11,754 nucleotides of DNA from Glomus cerebriforme (taxonomy: Eukaryota > Glomeromycota > Glomeromycetes > Glomerales > Glomeraceae), in the NCBI GenBank assembly GCA_003550305.1, contig QKYT01000344.1, positions 9,710 through 21,463 of the forward strand, read 5' to 3'. Position numbers and translations under genes: made by a program. The notes under the pieces were generated by a model. It saw only the letters and a list, made by a program, of their open reading frames with translations, had not been told where the DNA came from and searched no databases. This document shows, in pieces, positions 7,176-11,754 of this stretch; within the stretch, counting starts at the first letter, position 1, and the number at the start of each line of letters is the position of its first letter.

Positions 7176-7278
7176 GTTACTTTTTTGTAGGTTCTGGGTT
7201 TGAATATCAGAATTGAATAGTTAATTAGTATAGTATAGTTAGTATATCTAGGAAGAATTTGTAATTTAATACATTTTT

Positions 7279-7284
7279 AATAAA
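7279..7284 (+). promoter_or_regulatory. Possible poly(A) signal downstream of the array
   Basis: AATAAA lies about 65 bp after the last exon-like piece of the array. In DNA this AT-rich the hexamer is common by chance, so it only marks where a transcript through the array might end. Confidence 0.2.
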
Positions 7285-7362
7285 CGAAAGTAATTTAAAC
7301 ATAATAAAATCAATTAACAATGCTTTTATTTATTAAATGTAGTTAATATATGCTAAAATCTG

Positions 7363-7469
7363 TATTGTTATATACGTTTTTTAATATTTTTATATGCATT
7401 TTTCAACTAATCTAGTGTTGTTATACACATTTTTAAACTGCCGTTGTTTTACTGTATGTTGTTATACAC
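7363..7469. repeat. Three direct copies of TGTTGTTATACAC
   Basis: TATTGTTATATACG (about 7363), TGTTGTTATACAC (7416-7428) and TGTTGTTATACAC (7457-7469) are spaced 53 and 41 bp. Each is followed by an A/T run. The third is also the outer end of the inverted repeat at 7455-7556. Confidence 0.5.
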
Positions 7470-7556
7470 CTAAAAAAGTGTTGCACAACACATTTTTAAT
7501 CATGTTAGTTGACAAAGGATTTATTGCACAACACTTTTTTGGTGTTTAGCAACATA
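7455..7556. repeat. Inverted repeat with GTGTTGCACAACAC core
   Basis: Arms 7455-7488 and 7524-7556 pair imperfectly over about 33 bp around a 35-nt centre; both include ATGTTG, ACACC and AAAAAAGTGTTG. The left arm contains a perfect 14-bp palindrome, GTGTTGCACAACAC (7478-7491). It lies about 50 bp beyond the truncated end of the Tc1-type relic, so it could be a remnant of that element's end or a separate tiny MITE. Confidence 0.55.
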
Positions 7557-7605
7557 TAGCATATGTTTACACTTTATATGCCTGTTTAAAACTTCTTGAT
7601 GACTA

Positions 7606-8225
7606 ATTTATTTTCATAAAACAACCCCAAACCATTATACTTTCTTTACCTGACTTAAATATAGGAATAAGACATTTTGGATCATATTTTTCTTCAGGAG
7701 TTCTTCAAACATATCATTTTCCATCACCTCTAAACACTTCAAACTTAGATTTATCACTTCATATGACATTTTTCCACTCATTTATCCAATTTTTTCTCCT
7801 TTTGCCCAAGATAATCTTTTAATTTTATTAGCTGCATTAACAAAAGGTTTTTTTACTTCAACTCAACCAAAAATATTATTTTTATAAAGAATTCTTTTTA
7901 GAGTAATTTGGCTTACATTTGTTGAAGTGAAAGTAATAAAATCTTCACACAATTCTTTAATATGAGTTTTATGATTTTTATTAAGAACTCGCATTAAATG
8001 ATGATTATCTCTTTCTGTTATAACAGGTTGTTTACTATTTTGAGGAAGAAGTATTTCTAATTCATCATTTTTATATATAAAAATAATATCATAAACTGTA
8101 CTTTTTGGATAATTTAGTATTTCACTTATTTTTCTTTCACTAAAACTATACTTCCAAGCATCTATAATTTTATCACGTTGAAATTCAAAAAGTTCTTTAC
8201 ATTGATGAATAATCATTTTTGCCAT
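7606..8225 (-). pseudogene. Truncated Tc1-type transposase relic
   Basis: Starting from ATG at 8225 the frame has the bipartite N-terminal helix-turn-helix typical of Tc1-like transposases, including ELFEFQRDKIIDAWK and ISEILNYPKSTVYDII, then ITERDNHHLMRVL and ISQITLKRIL-like segments (about residues 10-115). A TGA at 7863-7865 ends the first open stretch; VEVKKPF and a Trp-Ala-Lys segment continue in the same frame. One base appears to be missing in the T-run 7790-7795, after which the conserved pre-catalytic segment SDKSKFEVF, then YDPKCLIPIFKSG and VMVWGCF-like IMVWGCF follow, with TGA codons at 7759, 7714 and 7705. The first catalytic Asp is near 7753. Homology stops near 7606, so the second and third catalytic residues are missing. 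The family is normally about 340 residues; here about 207 codons remain. Inactive. Confidence 0.88.
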
Positions 8226-8414
8226 TTTTTGGGAAAACTTTTATCAAAATATTAAGTATAAAACATAGTGTAACAAATATATAAATATTTATTAAAATTA
8301 ATAAGCAAAATTTATATAGAAGAAACTTGTTTTAAAATTAATGACAAATTTAAAAAATAATTATCAATATTTATGTTTAATGACAAAAAAATACCTTAAG
8401 TAACCTTTTGCTCC
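8226..8414. other. AT-rich upstream flank of the Tc1-type relic
   Basis: This should contain the 5' untranslated part and possibly the terminal repeat of the Tc1-type element. GTGTAAC near 8260 and the complex stretch 8395-8414 were considered, but no convincing counterpart of the 7455-7556 sequence was found, so no end is assigned. Confidence 0.4.
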
Positions 8415-8650
8415 AATAATCGTAAAAAGATGAATTATAGCTTGTTAGATTCGCCATAACATTATGCATCAAATGGCAGTATTTTTATATTGCTAATATT
8501 AATAGATGAGAAATTATTTACAAATTACTATTTGGAGACTTTTGAGAATTTCTCTTTATCTATTGATGCTAGAAATATGAAAATACTACCATTAGTTGCA
8601 TCTTAATATAGCGATTCTAATGAGCTCTATTTTATCATTTTATGATTATT
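8415..8650. mobile_element. Foldback / MITE-like element
   Basis: Arms 8415-8515 and 8547-8650 are inverted copies with about 80 matches over 101 aligned positions, one 3-nt gap and a 31-nt loop. Landmarks are AATAATC at both outer ends, TAGNATCGC, ATGCANC, GTATTTT and AATAGAT inside. Many mismatches are transitions that still allow G-U pairing in RNA. There is no coding capacity. The ends are palindromic around TA, so a target duplication cannot be read unambiguously. Likely a non-autonomous element; a source of long hairpin RNA if transcribed. Confidence 0.75.
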
Positions 8651-8906
8651 AGATATTTAGATAATGTGATTTAAAACTCAAAAAAAAACTGCCTGGTGAC
8701 TAATGATATCCCACTGTAATATATTATTATTAAAAAAAAACAAAAAAAGTTAAAAATAGAAGATATAGGTTTGCATAATTAAATGTATTAAATCTAGTCC
8801 AAAAAAAAAGTAGTTATGTGGTTGAGAGTTTTTTTTTTGCAATAGGTATATCAAGGATTAAGATTCTTAAAAAGAAATAAGTTAGATTGGCTAAAACCAT
8901 CTTTTA

Positions 8907-9090
8907 TATAAGTAGTTATTTTGATTTATTGGAAAAGTCTGATAGTACTATTAGAAATTGGTCTATTTTAAAGAAAATACTATTAAGTATGTTAATAATA
9001 AAAGTTTTTAGATAGGGATTATAAATAAAACAGTATAAGTAGTTATCTTGATTCAGTTGGAGTATCTATAATACTATTAAAAACTGGCTT
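8907..9090. repeat. Diverged direct repeat, two 57-bp copies 127 bp apart
   Basis: TATAAGTAGTTATTTTGATT starts at 8907 and TATAAGTAGTTATCTTGATT at 9034. Both continue through TACTATTAGAAA/TACTATTAAAAA and end TTGGTC/CTGGCT. The origin is unknown; it may be part of an old dispersed repeat. Confidence 0.6.
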
Positions 9091-9220
9091 AATAGAATAG
9101 AGAAATAGAAGTAGTGTAGTTTTATTTTTTATTTGTATTTTAGTATTAGTTATTTTTAAATAATTTCTTCTTTCTAGAGATTAGCACTAGCAGCCATCTT
9201 CTATAAATCTGCTTAAAATA

Positions 9221-9335
9221 TTTTATACTAGTTTAAAAACTTAAGAGAGAGTTTGAAAGTGTTCTTTATTCTGAAAATTGATATTAACAATCAATTTCTA
9301 GAAACTTATGAATGTTTTATGCTAGTTTAAAAACT
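9221..9335. repeat. Direct repeat TTTTATRCTAGTTTAAAAAC
   Basis: Copies at 9221-9241 and 9315-9335 differ at one of 21 positions. They flank a unique AT-rich segment and stand just left of the 41-bp tandem repeat. Confidence 0.6.
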
Positions 9336-9342
9336 CTAAGAA

Positions 9343-9464
9343 ATTGAGAAAAATTCAAGTAAACTGGGTAAAGGATATTTTCATTGAGAAAAAATTCAGA
9401 TGGACTGGTTGAAGGGTATTTCTATTGAGGGAAAATTCAGGTGGACTTGTTAAAGGGATTATTT
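9343..9464. repeat. Tandem repeat, three copies of about 41 bp
   Basis: Copies 9343-9382, 9383-9423 and 9424-9464 each begin ATTGAG, contain AAATTCARRT and an ACTKGKT segment, and end in a T-rich part. Copies 2 and 3 are most alike. No open frame runs through them. Confidence 0.7.
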
Positions 9465-11048
9465 ATTGGTTTTTGGCACTAAAGTATGAAAAAGATTTAA
9501 AGTATATATTATTTAAGGAGGCTTGACAATATGGCCTCATTCTGAGGATTTGTATGACATAAGTGATTTATTCAATATCACCAATACTTTTTTCACCCTT
9601 ATATGACTTGTTAATTTTGGCCTGAATTATTAAACTATTATTAGATAACCAAATTAAAAATTTTAGTAAATACCATTTATCTTAGAAAAATTTATCATTC
9701 ACGAAAAAAACTTTATTATTTTTTTTTTTAACATTTAAAAAGATAAAAAACTGATTTATTTGTACTTTATTAAGCTTTAATAAATAATAAGCAATATCTA
9801 ATATATAAAAAACTCATACTTTTATTAATATATTAAAAAGTATTATATAAATTTATAACAAAAATAAAAATAACTTTAACTTCTATACTAAAATACAAAA
9901 TCTAAAATGTTAAAATATCAAAATTTTGAGCATAAAGTTTCTGTATAAAAAAACAAAGAAAATATATATAATTAGTATTATTATTATTATTATAAAAAAC
10001 ATATATAGTTTTGTAAATATTTAAGTTAACTTTAATAAAATTTAATATTTAAGCATTTTTATACCTGCTGAACAACTTTTAGTTAATAAAGTTATCTTAG
10101 TTTAAAGTTCTTAAATTATGCTGTGAAATTTATATAAAAAACATGATATTAAAAACATTAGGGCAAATGTATATCTCGCAGAGATACAACATCATTATTC
10201 ATCACCTCCAATTTGTCATCTCTGTATTATACTCTCTAACTTTCATTTTTACTATTTATTCTAGAGACAGAATTTTTTTAAAATGTGAAATCCTATTTGT
10301 CACATGTTAATCGTCACATTCCATAATTTTAGTCGAAGACTTTAATTCTGGTCAGAATTTTTATTTTTAGACATTATGTAATATTACACAAACCAAAAAA
10401 AAGCAATTTTATTTCTCTTCAAAATCAAAATTTAGGTTATATGAGCCTTTCAAAAAAGGAAATTTTCTTAATTTTGGCCAGAATTACCAAATTAGAAAAA
10501 TTCCTGGTAATGTATAAATATCTCACCCCCATGCTAGATCTAAATTTACCCAAAATATTAAACCCAAGAAAATAAATATTTATAAACTCTCTTTTAAAAA
10601 TAAGGTTATACTAGTCAAAATAAGAAGTTTCGGCATGTGATGATTCGGTTAAATTTTGGCCGATTTGTTTCAAATTTCGGCTGAATTTCAATCATCATCA
10701 ACATTCGAAATATCTGATTGATAGCTGAATTGTATACTTTTATAGAGTTTGTAACAATTCATTAATCCAATAGCTGATTAAACATACGAATTTAAATATT
10801 TAATAATAAAAAATAACACAATAAATGTAAAAAGTTACAATAAACATAAAAATAAATGTATTTATTTTTTTTTTTGCAAGAATTTTGTACAAATTTTATA
10901 TGAATTATGCACGAATTATGCATATTTTATTATCGAATATGATATTTTTTATTAATTGGATTAATTGCTAAATATTCGATTACATTCTGACGAGTCGATA
11001 GTTTATACTTTACAGGAACGAATCTCCCTAAAATGTGATGCACCGGTA
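9465..11048. other. Very AT-rich intergenic stretch with GGCC motifs
   Basis: No gene or transposon was recognised. It contains an (ATT)n run at 9976-9993, the GGCC-centred motifs listed separately, and two adjacent copies of GAATTATGCA near 10902-10922. From about 10980 rightward the base composition becomes less AT-rich, approaching the minus-strand open frames, and this may be their 3' flank. Confidence 0.5.
9613..10688. repeat. Dispersed GGCC-centred near-palindromes
   Basis: AATTTTGGCCTGAATT (9613-9628), AATTCTGGTCAGAATT (10344-10359), AATTTTGGCCAGAATT (10470-10485), AATTTTGGCCGATTT (10652-10666) and AATTTCGGCTGAATTT (10673-10688) share the pattern AATTYYGGYYNRATT. With 2057-2072 that makes six copies. 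They are dispersed, not tandem. They could be binding sites or remnants of a very abundant short repeat. Confidence 0.55.
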
Positions 11049-11357
11049 TTATGCAATCCCAACGTTCAGGATAAAAATCTTTACTTCAAAGTTTGACATT
11101 ACAAGTCTGTTGATTATTATTAACGCTAAAATGAAATCAAGAATTTGTTGGCTTATACCATCGAATATATACCAANTTGTGCTCAAAAGTCCTGTCAGGT
11201 AAATCGATTGTATGTTTGAAAAAATACTGGATTTGACCTGNATAGCAGTCNACTTNATNAGTATTCNTNATAAATTTNGATAAAACATAAGAGCTTGCAA
11301 TGTGTCGTGATGATATTGCCGAGCTGAATATTTTAGAACCAATTCAACATCTTCCAA
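11049..11357 (-). CDS. Unrecognised ORF, probable 3' part of a broken gene
   Basis: An open frame runs from about 11363 down to TAA at 11049-11051. The ATG at 11357 may not be a real start, because the frame overlaps the 3' end of the frame at 11344-11721 by a few codons and continues its character: NLEDVELVLKYSARQYHHD is a leucine- and charge-patterned segment like the one upstream. Eight ambiguous bases (11176 and 11241-11278) fall inside it and hide several residues. The C-terminal part is hydrophobic (segment near ILDFILALIIINRLVM), which could be a membrane helix or a buried leucine-rich stretch. No family is recognised. The best reading is that a one-base shift near 11345-11363 separates it from the upstream frame, as a sequencing error or a true mutation. 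Confidence 0.4.
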   Translation of the reverse strand: MEDVELVLKYSARQYHHDTLQALMFYXNLXXIXXKXTAXQVKSSIFSNIQSIYLTGLLSTXWYIFDGISQQILDFILALIIINRLVMSNFEVKIFILNVGIA

Positions 11358-11721
11358 ATTGGTTCATCTTGACACGAATAATTATTGAATCATCAGTTCC
11401 TTCTCCAAACGGTTTCCAAAAATTGTACATTTCGTAGGTTACCATATAATAATCAACCATTTGGTCAAGCATTTCGCTTGACAATAATACATCTTCAGAT
11501 GAGGATCTTAACATTTCACTTGAAAATTGTTCTCTTTCAGTAATTACTAAGGTCTGAATATCCATAGAATGGTGTAAAAATCGATACATCTCATCAGAGA
11601 AAAACTTATCTGTTACTGATAAAGATCTAATATTCGGTCTATTCTCAAGTAATTCGATACCTTTCGGGTTTATTTCAGAACTTTTAGCCATAATCTGTGC
11701 ATCAAATATCATTCTTCGCAT
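11344..11721 (-). CDS. Unrecognised ORF, 125 codons
   Basis: An open frame from ATG at 11721 to TGA at 11344-11346, with an in-frame TGA about 20 bp upstream of the ATG, so it either starts here or follows an intron beyond the window edge. Composition is clearly less AT-rich than the rest of the right half, supporting real coding sequence. The protein is acidic and Met-rich, with LLENRPNIRSLSV and MDIQTLVIT resembling leucine-rich repeat spacing. A short internal repeat SSEML occurs twice around SSSEDVLL. F-box/LRR-like proteins, numerous in glomeromycete fungi, are a possibility, but nothing diagnostic such as an F-box is visible. The frame appears to continue in the overlapping frame downstream. 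Confidence 0.5.
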   Translation of the reverse strand: MRRMIFDAQIMAKSSEINPKGIELLENRPNIRSLSVTDKFFSDEMYRFLHHSMDIQTLVITEREQFSSEMLRSSSEDVLLSSEMLDQMVDYYMVTYEMYNFWKPFGEGTDDSIIIRVKMNQFGRC

Positions 11722-11754
11722 AAGTTCTGGTTCGATATGTCAGTGGCTATTAGG

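Larger units (their letters stand above)
3662..7190 (+). repeat. Right subarray: ATTCAGCTCTG-type units, split by the transposon
   Basis: Intron-like parts are 3662-3746, 3766-3863, 3894-3993, 4029-4048 joined to 6277-6356, 6392-6490, 6519-6616, 6644-6739, 6768-6852, 6881-6974, 7004-7101 and 7146-7190. Exon-like spacers are 19-44 nt and mostly begin ATTCAGCTCTG or ATTTGCT. They differ from the left subarray by the start of the spacer, by a longer donor hairpin containing GTAACGTTCGTTTCGTTAC-like sequence, and often by an additional acceptor-like TTTGTATAG just upstream of the branch-like CTAAC. Units at 6491-6518 and 6853-6880 have identical spacers, which points to recent duplication or conversion. 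Confidence 0.75.
2501..7216 (+). repeat. Tandem array of intron-like units (interrupted by a transposon)
   Basis: Roughly 20 consecutive units share one layout on the plus strand: donor GTAAGT, hairpin, T-rich tract, branch-like YTAAC, T-rich tract and acceptor TAG, then an exon-like spacer. Donors are readable at 2625, 2746, 2872, 2993, 3117, 3255, 3372, 3620, 3662, 3766, 3894, 4029, 6392, 6519, 6644, 6768, 6881, 7004 and 7146. Sixteen read GTAAGT, one GTAATT and two GTAAAT. Most intron-like parts are 80-100 nt; the last (7146-7190) is 45 nt. The branch-like A lies about 25 nt before the acceptor in the clearest units. The order of signals is that of small fungal introns, but tandem duplication from one ancestor explains the regularity as well as selection would. 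Splicing is not shown. A pogo/Tigger-type element at 4049-6274 interrupts one unit. Confidence 0.85.

Noticed and set aside
2501..7190. CRISPR array
   Set aside because: Repeats are diverged, the spacers are also related to one another, and the host looks eukaryotic. The signals follow intron order instead.
7016..7216. 66-codon plus-strand ORF at the end of the array
   Set aside because: It reads through a T-rich intron-like unit, and the Phe-rich peptide only reflects poly-T tracts.
8255..8275. Possible right terminal repeat of the Tc1-type relic (TTGTTACACTATG on the minus strand)
   Set aside because: Similarity to the TGTTGTTATACAC sequence on the other side is too short and gapped to call a terminal repeat.
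10987..10993. CTGACGA resembling the hammerhead ribozyme core
   Set aside because: The expected stem II followed by GAAA and a closing stem III could not be formed from the flanking sequence.
11728..11742. TGGTTCGATATG resembling a tRNA B box
   Set aside because: The conserved CC after the T-loop is missing and no acceptor stem or A box fits nearby.

Overview
The window looks like nuclear DNA of an AT-rich eukaryote. It has spliceosomal introns, Tc1/mariner-superfamily transposons (a pogo/Tigger-type element and a Tc1-type relic), long A/T tracts and several dispersed short palindromes. The transposase style, the extreme AT bias and the scattered AATTTTGGCC-type motifs fit an arbuscular mycorrhizal fungus (Glomeromycotina, Rhizophagus-like). 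This assignment is an inference and could not be tested here. The scattered N positions suggest a draft assembly or polymorphic template. No intact conserved gene is certain.

Layout. 1-2160 is AT-rich intergenic DNA with a pair of GGGTACCC palindromes, pyrimidine-rich direct repeats and a tandem array built on GATATTAC (1473-1777). A short, less AT-rich ORF (2167-2340) precedes the main object of the window: a tandem array from about 2501 to 7216. Each of its roughly 20 units has the layout of a small spliceosomal intron of about 80-100 nt: donor GTAAGT, branch-like YTAAC, T-rich tract, acceptor TAG. Short exon-like spacers of 19-44 nt separate the units. In most units the donor lies in one arm of a hairpin, and in many the branch-like sequence lies in the loop of a second hairpin. 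The left half is a dimeric higher-order repeat; the right half is a related subfamily.

A 2226-bp pogo/Tigger-type element (4049-6274) sits in one intron-like unit, flanked by TA. Excising it restores a 100-nt intron, the same length as the neighbouring one. Its transposase frame has two introns and no frameshift, but nine nonsense codons, each reachable by a single C:G-to-T:A transition.

7220-9470 holds further mobile debris: a short inverted repeat (7455-7556), a truncated Tc1-type transposase on the minus strand (7606-8225), a foldback/MITE-like element of 236 bp (8415-8650), and diverged direct and tandem repeats. 9470-11048 is very AT-rich with several GGCC-centred palindromic motifs. 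11049-11721 (minus strand) is less AT-rich and carries two overlapping open frames that probably belong to one unrecognised gene broken by a frameshift, in a stretch with ambiguous bases.

The most interesting object is the intron-like satellite array. Whether it is transcribed and spliced cannot be decided from sequence alone.
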